IMG/VR virus record: IMGVR_UViG_3300032177_000067 | Span: 1 to 26,431 of that record | DNA from: a virus | DNA: 26,431 nt | Strand: one strand, 5' to 3' | Shown here: piece by piece, positions 21,061 through 26,431 of the stretch | How the letters are laid out: every line of letters begins with the position of its first letter | Position numbering within the stretch: position 1 is the stretch's first letter | Notes under the pieces: model-generated | What the model was told of the DNA's origin: nothing | What the model saw: only the letters and a program-made list of their open reading frames with translations | The model's database searches: none | Made by a program: the position numbers and the translations under genes

Positions 21061-21306
21061 TTAATACTCCTGGCAGGCATAAACCTCATCTTTGCAAGTA
21101 TAGCCGCGCGCCTTCTTCTCGTTAGCGTCGAGAACGCGGATAAAATTCTCATGAAGTAGATCGCTTTTAGTCTGGGCTGCGCGGTTATAATAATTCTCCG
21201 TACCCCATCTAAGAACCTCATGAGTTGCAAAGATGCGCTTTTCACGCATCCAGCTTTTGAGCTGGTCCTTCTTAGTTATTTTTTGCTCAAATAGATCTAC
21301 CGGCAT
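21061..21306 (-). CDS. Small unknown protein
   Basis: An 81-residue protein starting at the ATG at 21306, five bases after AAGGAGG; a TTG one codon earlier is less likely. It reads as mostly helical and polar (TKKDQLKSWMREKRIFATHE, then LRWGTENYYNRAAQTK), with a short Cys-containing tail (YTCKDEVYACQEY). The N-terminal half could be a small winged-helix with RIFATHEVLRWG as recognition helix, but this is not firm. It overlaps the upstream gene by 20 bases. Confidence 0.55.
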   Translation of the reverse strand: MPVDLFEQKITKKDQLKSWMREKRIFATHEVLRWGTENYYNRAAQTKSDLLHENFIRVLDANEKKARGYTCKDEVYACQEY

Positions 21307-21469
21307 CAAAACCTCCTTCCCTTCTCCTTCGTATGATTACCCTAGCCGCCTGGATCCTGGCCTGGATCCTGCGGCATTCGTTTTCTGCCAGCCGGATAAA
21401 CTCCTGGAGCCCTTCGATAGTCTCCGGGAGCTCTTCCTTCATGGCTTTAGATATTCCACTTATACTCAT
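21287..21469 (-). CDS. Small coiled-coil protein
   Basis: A 60-residue protein beginning immediately after the stop of the upstream gene (TAG then ATG) with GGAGGG as ribosome binding site. It is a long charged helix (EGLQEFIRLAENECRRIQAR, then IQAARVIIRRRREGG) that probably dimerises as a coiled coil and could bind nucleic acid by its Arg-rich end. No family recognised. Confidence 0.52.
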   Translation of the reverse strand: MSISGISKAMKEELPETIEGLQEFIRLAENECRRIQARIQAARVIIRRRREGGFDAGRSI

Positions 21470-21961
21470 CTATCCCTCCAGCGGTTTGACAGAATCCCAG
21501 ATCACTTGCTGGTAATCGTTTCCGCCCGTTTCGCTCTTCTTAGTGGCCAGCTGCAACTTTACATCCATATCCTGGAGAAAATCGATGATATCCTGCGGAG
21601 TCGGATTCAATTCTCCCATCCCCATGTTAAGCAGAAATTGAGGAAGATGAGCCTTGCCCCCCAAGGATGCGCCTAGTTTGATCCAGACGCGCCTGGGCTC
21701 TCCATTAGGTAACTGATAATTATTAAGCAAGATCATAATGTTAAATTGCCTGCGCGGAATCTGCTCCTGAGTCTCTGCATCTATAACCGGCTCCTTGTCT
21801 TTATTCAGGAGATATTGCATCTGTCCCTTAAAATAAACATACTCATATTCTACCTTATCGATGCGGCCATCCAGCCATTCCCTCTCCGGTAAAAAAGGAA
21901 AGGGTTTTTGTTTAGGTAAAGGTTTTTTATAATCACCATTCGGCGGTTTCTGTCTATCCAT
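21470..21961 (-). CDS. Possible OB-fold single-stranded-DNA-binding protein
   Basis: A 163-residue protein with a Pro/Lys-rich N-terminal extension, then beta-strand-rich sequence (LDGRIDKVEYEYVYFKGQMQ, FNIMILLNNYQLPNG, RRVWIKLGASLGG) and a final VKLQLATKKSE strand before DYQQVIWDSVKPLEG. The strand order and aromatic content resemble OB-fold proteins that bind single-stranded DNA in phage replication modules. Nothing diagnostic such as an SSB acidic tip is present, so the call is tentative. It sits three genes upstream of the HNH and replication initiator genes. Confidence 0.42.
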   Translation of the reverse strand: MDRQKPPNGDYKKPLPKQKPFPFLPEREWLDGRIDKVEYEYVYFKGQMQYLLNKDKEPVIDAETQEQIPRRQFNIMILLNNYQLPNGEPRRVWIKLGASLGGKAHLPQFLLNMGMGELNPTPQDIIDFLQDMDVKLQLATKKSETGGNDYQQVIWDSVKPLEG

Positions 21962-22106
21962 TTTTAAGTCCCCCTTTCTGGGTAGTAGCGGTTAATATAA
22001 ATATCGCAGGACAATTCCTGCATGCGTAATCCTTCGTCTTCCTCCGGAAATATACTTGTCCGCTGCCGCAATCCGGACAACGCGGCTTTAGGATGCCTTT
22101 AGGCAT
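21954..22106 (-). CDS. Small zinc-ribbon protein
   Basis: The ATG at 22106 is preferred because AAAGGAGGT stands three bases upstream; a start at 22136 is less likely. The 50-residue protein is a zinc ribbon, CPDCGSGQVYFRRKTKDYAC then CP, with cysteines 10, 13, 29 and 32. Its ribbon is strikingly like the C-terminal ribbon of the nuclease-like protein at 23267-23710. It could be a DNA-binding or transcription-modulating factor. Confidence 0.68.
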   Translation of the reverse strand: MPKGILKPRCPDCGSGQVYFRRKTKDYACRNCPAIFILTATTQKGGLKNG

Positions 22107-22299
22107 GGTACCTCCTTTCTGTAAATAGTCTTTCAATGATCCGATTGATCATCGTCTTTTGATTTTCATCTTCGGCAGAAGGCAAAAAGCGATACCACTC
22201 CAAGAGCTGCTCCTCGCTGGCAGACTCGACTTCAGCCATATTATAAGGCCAGGCAACCGGGCGCGGATACCATCCGACCTTTCTGCTTAATTCATCCAT
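22099..22299 (-). CDS. Small unknown protein
   Basis: A longer frame opens at 22362, but that start lies upstream of the promoter -35 box and much of the extension is promoter sequence, so the ATG at 22299, preceded by AGGAGG eleven bases upstream, is used. This gives 66 residues with a Trp-rich start (VGWYPRPVAWPYNMAE) and an acidic helical region (ASEEQLLEWYRFLPSAED). Similar acidic EQLLEWYRFLP proteins occur in phages without known function. Confidence 0.6.
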   Translation of the reverse strand: MDELSRKVGWYPRPVAWPYNMAEVESASEEQLLEWYRFLPSAEDENQKTMINRIIERLFTERRYHA

Positions 22300-22323
22300 A
22301 TTAGGATTTTCCTCCTGGTACAT

Positions 22324-22352
22324 AGTATATGTTTTTTTTTGTGTTTTGTCAA
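22324..22352 (-). promoter_or_regulatory. Strong sigma70-type promoter
   Basis: On the minus strand TTGACA (22352-22347), a 17-base A-rich spacer and TATACT (22329-22324). The -35 box is a consensus match and the -10 is one step off. It drives the genes from 22299 leftward and lies inside the upstream extension of the frame read there. Confidence 0.8.
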
Positions 22353-22374
22353 GAGTTTTCATAGAAGATATATT

Positions 22375-22773
22375 TTATTTTACGATCTCTATGGAGACCG
22401 GTATAACACCTTCTGATAAACTAGCAATAGAATTAAAGGCGCTCTTTGAAAGATCGAGTACCCTCCCTTTACGATAGAGCCTTTTGGCCGGGCCCCTGTC
22501 TGTAACGATGACTTTGCACGATCTATTTGATATAAGCGACCGAACATAAAGCCATGTACCCAAAGGATAATCCCAGCTAGCACAAGTAAATTTATTATCA
22601 TCAAGCCTCCTTCCATTGGCCATAACTCCGGAAGATCCTTCCCGGAGACAACTTTTAATTGAATACCAGCTCGCAGTCTGTCGCTGCGCCGGCTCCGTAC
22701 ATGATGCTAATCTCGAAGTCGTTATAACATTCAATGCTACAAAAATAAACAATATCCTTTTCAAGTTGTCCAT
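22375..22773 (-). CDS. RlpA-like lipoprotein (double-psi beta-barrel)
   Basis: A 132-residue protein with a signal peptide and lipobox LASC (Cys25), then a compact RlpA domain: TASWYS, GVMANGRRLD, SWDYPLGTWLYVRS, VIVTDRGPA and GRVLDLSKSAF, matching the double-psi beta-barrel of rare lipoprotein A family septal lytic transglycosylases, which cleave glycan strands lacking stem peptides. The aspartate of DRGP is kept. The ATG at 22773 has an excellent site, AGGAGG six bases upstream, inside the preceding gene. It is a candidate lysis or infection enzyme, membrane-anchored in a diderm host. No other endolysin appears in the window. Confidence 0.8.
   Translation of the reverse strand: MDNLKRILFIFVALNVITTSRLASCTEPAQRQTASWYSIKSCLREGSSGVMANGRRLDDNKFTCASWDYPLGTWLYVRSLISNRSCKVIVTDRGPAKRLYRKGRVLDLSKSAFNSIASLSEGVIPVSIEIVK
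22389..22601 (-). CDS. Candidate nested membrane protein within the RlpA gene
   Basis: In another frame inside the RlpA-like gene an ATG at 22601 follows AAGGAGG after four bases. The 70-residue product starts with a hydrophobic helix (MIINLLVLAGIILWVHGFMF) and has a second hydrophobic stretch (APLILLLVYQKVLY). Two membrane-like segments and a perfect ribosome binding site recall nested holin or spanin genes, but coding in this frame is not proven and could be a by-product of RlpA codons. Confidence 0.3.
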   Translation of the reverse strand: MIINLLVLAGIILWVHGFMFGRLYQIDRAKSSLQTGARPKGSIVKGGYSIFQRAPLILLLVYQKVLYRSP

Positions 22774-22897
22774 CTATCGCCTCCTCTCTGATCAACGCGA
22801 AAGCCTGGTTGCCTCTAGGGATCCTTCTTTTACACCCCGGGCCCCGGCAAGGATGAGGCTTGCGTGTCTTCTGTACTACATCGAGTCTTTGCTCCAT
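22655..22897 (-). CDS. Small zinc-finger protein (FCS-type-like)
   Basis: An 80-residue protein with a basic N-terminus, HPCRGPGCKRRIPRGNQAF and VYFCSIECYNDF, giving two Cys pairs spaced like a treble-clef or FCS-type finger. It could bind nucleic acid or protein. Its 3' end overlaps the RlpA-like gene by 119 bases in a different frame. The ATG at 22897 has the leader GGGGGACAGAAAG, the same as at 23077. Confidence 0.65.
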   Translation of the reverse strand: MEQRLDVVQKTRKPHPCRGPGCKRRIPRGNQAFALIREEAIDGQLEKDIVYFCSIECYNDFEISIMYGAGAATDCELVFN

Positions 22898-22915
22898 CTT
22901 TCTGTCCCCCTCTTT

Positions 22916-23077
22916 TTAATAAAGATCTGATTCTGTTAGCCGCTTAGCCTTAGAATTCTCTGCGGCATATTCTACAATTTTACTTACCTTGCGATCTAAG
23001 GCTACTAAAAATTCCTTAGTTGTCTGCCGACCCTTTATCGCCACTAACTGCCTTACTGCCTGCTTATTTAGTAACAT
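22916..23077 (-). CDS. Possible histone-fold mini-protein
   Basis: A 53-residue frame starting at ATG 23077 with GGGGGA upstream. The sequence runs KQAVRQLVAIKGRQTTKEF, then ALDRKVSKIVEYAAENSK and RLTESDLY. The order of a short helix, a long central helix ending in A..N.K and a T..DL cap parallels archaeal and bacterial histone-fold proteins (pattern A....RKTL..DI). It is near the lower size limit for that fold. If real, it could wrap or bridge DNA. The identification is by eye only. Confidence 0.55.
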   Translation of the reverse strand: MLLNKQAVRQLVAIKGRQTTKEFLVALDRKVSKIVEYAAENSKAKRLTESDLY

Positions 23078-23264
23078 CTTTCTGTCCCCCTTTCCTTTTG
23101 TCCTGGAGACTCAACTTTATCAAGGTCCCCAAGAGTTGTAATCCCAGCTCTTGAACGAGTTGCTGCGGAAACATGCGCACGCATAGATCCACAGCTCCAG
23201 CCAAGGCCTCAAGATCTTCGATTTTATTCTCTTTCAAGGCCTCCTCCAGCGCAGCAATTCTCAT
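23064..23264 (-). CDS. Small unknown helical protein
   Basis: A 66-residue protein. ATG 23264 is two bases after the upstream stop and follows a G-rich site; GTG at 23273 is an alternative. It is an acidic to neutral helical protein (IAALEEALKENKIEDLEALA, then LVQELGLQLLGTLIKLSL) with a Lys-rich end. It is likely all-alpha and perhaps oligomeric. No recognised family. Its last codons overlap the start of the histone-like gene. Confidence 0.55.
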   Translation of the reverse strand: MRIAALEEALKENKIEDLEALAGAVDLCVRMFPQQLVQELGLQLLGTLIKLSLQDKRKGGQKDVTK

Positions 23265-23266
23265 TT

Positions 23267-23710
23267 TTACCACCCCCTTTCTTTTCCTTCTTCAAAAACA
23301 GATCCACAAGTCTTACATGCAAAATTCCGCATTATTTTTCTATAATAAGTTTCTCCGCTATTGCACTTTGGACAATATGCGATCTTAGTAAATTTTTTTG
23401 ATCTTTTGTTTTTAAGTTTTTTTTCCTTAACCTCACAAGAAGAAATCCGCCCAGGATAAGGAAAGCCCAGATAAAACAAAATATCTATTTTTAAACCAGG
23501 ATATTCTTCTCTAAAAAGTTTTATCTTATTTTTTATGGCATAATAAGCTTGTCGCGTACCTACAACCTCTATGTATTTTTTTTCTTCTGGAAGATAAAAA
23601 TCTGGCTCATAGCTTTTACCACTAGACAAAATAAAACGATTCGGATGGTAAATCCAAGAAATTCTTTTGTAATTCAAAAGAGAGGCAAAAATCCTTTCTT
23701 TGGGAAACAT
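23267..23710 (-). CDS. PD-(D/E)XK nuclease-like protein with zinc ribbon
   Basis: A 147-residue protein with SYEPDFYLPEEKKYIEVVGT (P36, D37, then E48-V49-V50), the arrangement of VSR/T7 endonuclease I-like nucleases, except that the usual Lys of E-x-K is Val. GTRQAYYAIKNKIKLFREEY follows. A C-terminal zinc ribbon (YCPKCNSGETYYRK, FACKTCG; Cys 113, 116, 132, 135) may bind DNA. It could act in recombination, repair or host DNA breakdown. The ATG at 23710 has AAGGAG and stands just downstream of a promoter. The replaced Lys leaves activity uncertain. Confidence 0.7.
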   Translation of the reverse strand: MFPKERIFASLLNYKRISWIYHPNRFILSSGKSYEPDFYLPEEKKYIEVVGTRQAYYAIKNKIKLFREEYPGLKIDILFYLGFPYPGRISSCEVKEKKLKNKRSKKFTKIAYCPKCNSGETYYRKIMRNFACKTCGSVFEEGKERGW

Positions 23711-23739
23711 TTTTCTTCTCCTTTCCTACACACACAAAA

Positions 23740-23768
23740 AATATACATCAATAAATGTAACTTGTCAA
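23740..23768 (-). promoter_or_regulatory. Sigma70-type promoter
   Basis: On the minus strand TTGACA (23768-23763), a 17-base spacer and TATATT (23745-23740). It drives the nuclease-like gene at 23710 and the genes after it, just downstream of a terminator hairpin. Confidence 0.72.
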
Positions 23769-23813
23769 GTTTTATTTTTCTTTTTTTGTGTTTAATGATC
23801 GCACAAAGAAAAG

Positions 23814-23844
23814 AGCCGGTCTCTCCAGCGTCCAGAAACCGGCT
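23814..23844 (-). terminator. Hairpin terminator after the large virion gene unit
   Basis: AGCCGGT (23814-23820) and ACCGGCT (23838-23844) form a seven-base-pair stem with a 17-base loop. On the minus strand it is followed by CTTTTCTTT. It falls just after the small membrane protein gene and just before the promoter at 23740-23768, so it probably ends one transcription unit. Confidence 0.6.
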
Positions 23845-23864
23845 TTATTAGGTAGGGTACGGGG

Positions 23865-23975
23865 CTATAAAATGCAGTAAATTAAAAAGATTCCAATCGA
23901 AAAAATAAACCAGGACCATAAGAAAATCTTATCTCCAATCGTTAGATTCTTCTGAGGCCCTTTTGTATTGATCAT
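23865..23975 (-). CDS. 36-residue membrane protein
   Basis: A short frame beginning at ATG 23975 (MINTKGPQKNLTIGDKIFL) with an AAGGATAAG site, followed by a single membrane span (LWSWFIFSIGIFLIYCIL) and TAG at 23865. It overlaps the zinc-ribbon gene by 47 bases in another frame. The size suits a tiny holin, pinholin-like or inner-membrane exclusion peptide, but nothing specific can be claimed. Confidence 0.5.
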   Translation of the reverse strand: MINTKGPQKNLTIGDKIFLWSWFIFSIGIFLIYCIL

Positions 23976-24072
23976 TGTTTTTCTTATCCTTTGCTTTACA
24001 AAGATCACACTTCCCGGATCCTTCGTTTTTTATTTTTAATACTCTTACTTTGCATTCTTTACATAAACTCAT
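23929..24072 (-). CDS. Small zinc-binding protein
   Basis: A 47-residue protein with CKEC (C4, C7) and CDLCK (C23, C26), a CxxC-CxxC pattern typical of small zinc ribbons, and a charged tail (NNDQYKRASEESNDWR). The ATG overlaps the stop of the large upstream protein as ATGA, which indicates coupling to it. It may be a structural or regulatory mini-protein. Confidence 0.62.
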   Translation of the reverse strand: MSLCKECKVRVLKIKNEGSGKCDLCKAKDKKNNDQYKRASEESNDWR

Positions 24073-26431
24073 TGTCCAGGCCTGAATCCCAGATCTTCCT
24101 CCGGAGTAAATCCCAGGTCCTCTCCTTCGAAATTCTTATCGATCCGCCTCTTATTGACTCCGATATCCTTTATGATCGTAATAACATCATGAGAGACATG
24201 CTTAGGTCTATACCCTAAGATCTCGGCCTTGGCTGCGGTATTGATATCAGTAAGATATCCCTGGAGGATCTTAGCTTTCTCATCATCATCCTTGGCCAGG
24301 AACTTTTTATTAGTAGATAGTATAGTAAAAAGAATATCTGTTTTATTCCCGATGTATTTTTGATATTCCGTATATTGACCAGGAGTAAGTTCGATCGGCT
24401 CCTTTGTCTGGGATCCCAGCTTGATCTTGGCCTGGGCTACGCGCGGAAAGTGGATTGTCTCTCCGGTAGATTCCCAGATATCCAGGACCATCTTAGAGAC
24501 TGGATCCGGCTTGTACTTATTGACGAAGGCCGGATTAAGGAAAACATTAAAAGGATTATTAGAGTCCAGCTGGTACATCTCTTTTGTCCGGCCTAAGGTA
24601 TCGACCTTCTCCGGAAGAGTACCGGCAAGGCCCGGAATACGCATAGCCGCTTTATTATAAACTTCCTTAAAGTAATTAGGATCCCTGGTATTCCTGGCAG
24701 TATTATCTATAAGCTGCCGGATCTGATTCAAGGCTGACGGGACGAAACTGGCCGGGATATCCTGGAGAGTCTCTGAGATTCCCTCCGCTAGATTCTGTTT
24801 AGAAGTAAGAACTCTAAGGCCACGAACTAAAGGTTGCTCCTGGAGAGTCTCTGAGGCCTGGAGGAGTTGATCTCCCAAGTTAAGAGTTTTATCGACAAGA
24901 TTCTCTTTAGGATTAAGGACCATATTCGCGCCTAAGGCCAAGCCTATGGATCCCGGTAAAAACCAGTCATAAGTGATTAAGGTATCATCTTCCCGGATCT
25001 TAGCCATCTCCGGATCCATGCCGGAACTCAAGAATCTCTTTAAAGCCGAAACATTAACCTGATATTCCCGGATGCCGGATGCCTCTCTAGTTGCAGCTAC
25101 ATCTCTATCCTTGGCGCGCTTACCGCTGATGATCCCCAGGGCTGCCAGGACCGCCCCGAGCCCTACCAGAAAAACGGATCCGGTAAAGGCCCGGGAGGTT
25201 GCCTGGACAAATTCCTCTTGATTAAAAGGTCCTTGTTTAAAAATAGGCCGGCCTAAAGCGAAGGCAGCCTTGATGAACCCAAAAGGAGAGTATTCGATTC
25301 CCCTGGCCAGGATATTGGCCGGAGTCTTAGGATATTTAATTACGATATCTCCCAGGCCAAAATCTTTTTGTAAATTGAGTAGCTTTTTAAGCCGGACGAA
25401 AGTATTAGAGATCACATTATCATCCTGGAAGGTCCGGTACAGTCCGGAGAGATTAGCTTTTTCGATCATCTCCTCTGTCGGCTCATCCACTCCGGCAGCC
25501 AGGCATTGATTCCGGGTACTCTGATTAAAGGCTGCCTGGTAGAAAGCGCGGTCCGTAGCTGATAAAGAGATCCTCAAAGTCTTCTCCAAGGCCCCCAAGA
25601 CTCCCTTATCAAAGACTCCGTTAGAAGGAAGGGTATATTTACTCGTTACTCCCGGCTTAAGATTGATTCCTAAAAGAGCCTCTTCTGTCCCCTCTTTCAT
25701 ACCTTGGGCCAGGCCTTTACCCTGAGCTGTCATACTGGGAAGATAAGTTGTACGCTGGCCTGTCCTTAAAGATACGCTGATATCTAATAATGTTCCAAAA
25801 GTATCGGAGATATTCTCCGCAACCTGAAATCCCACATTACCCAGGATATTGCGGACAAAGGTCTTAGGATTTAAGAGCTGGGCCAGAGTCTGGATCATGG
25901 CAATCTTCTTACCTAAACCCGGAGGGATCTGGCCGGCGATCTTCTTTAAGAGAAGAGCCTGCTCGATCTGCTTGGCCCTGGAGAGTCTTCCCATTCCGAT
26001 CTTAAAAGTCTCCTGAGTCTCTGTCGTCCATGGTATATTGTCCGCGGTATCCGGTCCGATGCCGGCTTTTTTGAATTCATTGAAGACGAACTGGAAGGCA
26101 TTTTTGATATCCGGAGGTATCTCTCCGGCATCTTCCATCTTCTTAAATATATCCATAACATACTGATAAGCATTCCTGGGAGGCACATTTAAGAAATCCG
26201 GCCAGTCTTCGGCAGATGGCAACCTACGGATCATCTCAGACATCTTCCGGAGCTCCCCAGCTACTGTCTCGGAGATATGAGGGATCCCCAGCTTCTCGGC
26301 TAGTTTATCCTTTTCGGCCTGGGTCTTTAAGCCTTTAGAGAGCTTTTCATAATTAGTTATGCGCTCTTTTTGTTTAATGTTACCCCGGGCTCTCTGGACT
26401 TGTCTCTCCGCGTACTGGAGGATCCCTTCCG
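24069..26431 (-). CDS. Large internal-virion or polyvalent-type protein, 5'-truncated
   Basis: The frame is open to the window edge, so at least 787 residues are present and the true N-terminus is missing. The visible part has a coiled, charged start (QRARGNIKQKERITNYEKLS), a motif NPKTFVRNILGNVGFQVAEN recalling the P-T-RN-GN signature I associate with phage large polyvalent proteins, one strong membrane-like segment (VFLVGLGAVLAALGIISG), and a long C-terminal region with LNQIRQLIDNTARNTRDPNY. Such proteins are packaged and ejected with DNA and carry several activities. The ejection role is inferred. No enzymatic domain was recognised in this part. Confidence 0.55.
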   Translation of the reverse strand, partial: EGILQYAERQVQRARGNIKQKERITNYEKLSKGLKTQAEKDKLAEKLGIPHISETVAGELRKMSEMIRRLPSAEDWPDFLNVPPRNAYQYVMDIFKKMEDAGEIPPDIKNAFQFVFNEFKKAGIGPDTADNIPWTTETQETFKIGMGRLSRAKQIEQALLLKKIAGQIPPGLGKKIAMIQTLAQLLNPKTFVRNILGNVGFQVAENISDTFGTLLDISVSLRTGQRTTYLPSMTAQGKGLAQGMKEGTEEALLGINLKPGVTSKYTLPSNGVFDKGVLGALEKTLRISLSATDRAFYQAAFNQSTRNQCLAAGVDEPTEEMIEKANLSGLYRTFQDDNVISNTFVRLKKLLNLQKDFGLGDIVIKYPKTPANILARGIEYSPFGFIKAAFALGRPIFKQGPFNQEEFVQATSRAFTGSVFLVGLGAVLAALGIISGKRAKDRDVAATREASGIREYQVNVSALKRFLSSGMDPEMAKIREDDTLITYDWFLPGSIGLALGANMVLNPKENLVDKTLNLGDQLLQASETLQEQPLVRGLRVLTSKQNLAEGISETLQDIPASFVPSALNQIRQLIDNTARNTRDPNYFKEVYNKAAMRIPGLAGTLPEKVDTLGRTKEMYQLDSNNPFNVFLNPAFVNKYKPDPVSKMVLDIWESTGETIHFPRVAQAKIKLGSQTKEPIELTPGQYTEYQKYIGNKTDILFTILSTNKKFLAKDDDEKAKILQGYLTDINTAAKAEILGYRPKHVSHDVITIIKDIGVNKRRIDKNFEGEDLGFTPEEDLGFRPGQ

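Noticed and set aside
22300-22362. ATG at 22362 as start of the small gene at 22099
   Set aside because: It lies upstream of the -35 box of a strong promoter, so a transcript from that promoter could not include it.
24360-24660. Plus-strand frames opposite the large virion gene
   Set aside because: They are shadows of the minus-strand coding sequence with no ribosome binding sites or domain features.
1-26431. CRISPR array, insertion sequence or integrase with attachment site
   Set aside because: No regularly spaced repeats, transposase, or integrase gene was seen, so there is no evidence for these in the window.

Overview
This window looks like part of the genome of an uncultivated tailed double-stranded DNA phage (Caudoviricetes). 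The evidence is a contiguous head and packaging block: small terminase, large terminase, a P22-type portal, a charged scaffold-like protein and a major capsid protein resembling the N4-gp56/DUF4043 group. All credible genes lie on the minus strand, so transcription runs from high to low coordinates. Two gene products with clear lipoprotein signal peptides (one RlpA-like) suggest a Gram-negative or other diderm host. The genus cannot be named from this sequence.

Layout in the direction of transcription. (1) 24069-26431: the 5'-truncated end of a very large protein resembling phage polyvalent or internal virion proteins, then a small zinc-ribbon protein and a 36-residue membrane protein, closed by a hairpin terminator at 23814-23844. 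(2) 17181-23768: a mosaic of about twenty short, overlapping early or middle genes with three TTGACA-type promoters. They include a PD-(D/E)XK-like nuclease with a zinc ribbon, a possible histone-fold mini-protein, an RlpA-like lipoprotein nested with two overlapping frames (a candidate lysis module), an HNH protein, a replication initiator-like gene with iteron-like repeats inside it, a metallopeptidase-like protein and a second lipoprotein. Two genes here appear to be split across reading frames. (3) 10938-17184: a consensus-like promoter, a leader with mutually exclusive hairpins ending in a T tract (attenuator-like), then terS, terL, portal, scaffold and capsid. (4) 10839-10916: a tRNA-like cloverleaf with unusual spacing. 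(5) 9545-10817: a protein whose C-terminal 143 or so residues are almost pure serine, then a small beta-rich structural protein. (6) 65-9483: a tightly overlapping operon of glycosyltransferases (two GT-A-like, two GT9-like), five class I SAM methyltransferase domains, an NAD-dependent sugar epimerase-like protein and a radical SAM/SPASM-like enzyme, with three small unknown genes. A further gene begins at 64 and leaves the window.

The most interesting reading is that regions 5 and 6 form one system. A mucin-like poly-serine protein, probably on the virion, is made immediately upstream of a phage-encoded glycan-building and sugar-methylating pathway, so the serine tract may be the O-glycosylation substrate. 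This is inference from gene order and domain content. An alternative is that the cassette modifies host surface glycans. Domain calls come from reading motifs by eye; no database search was run.
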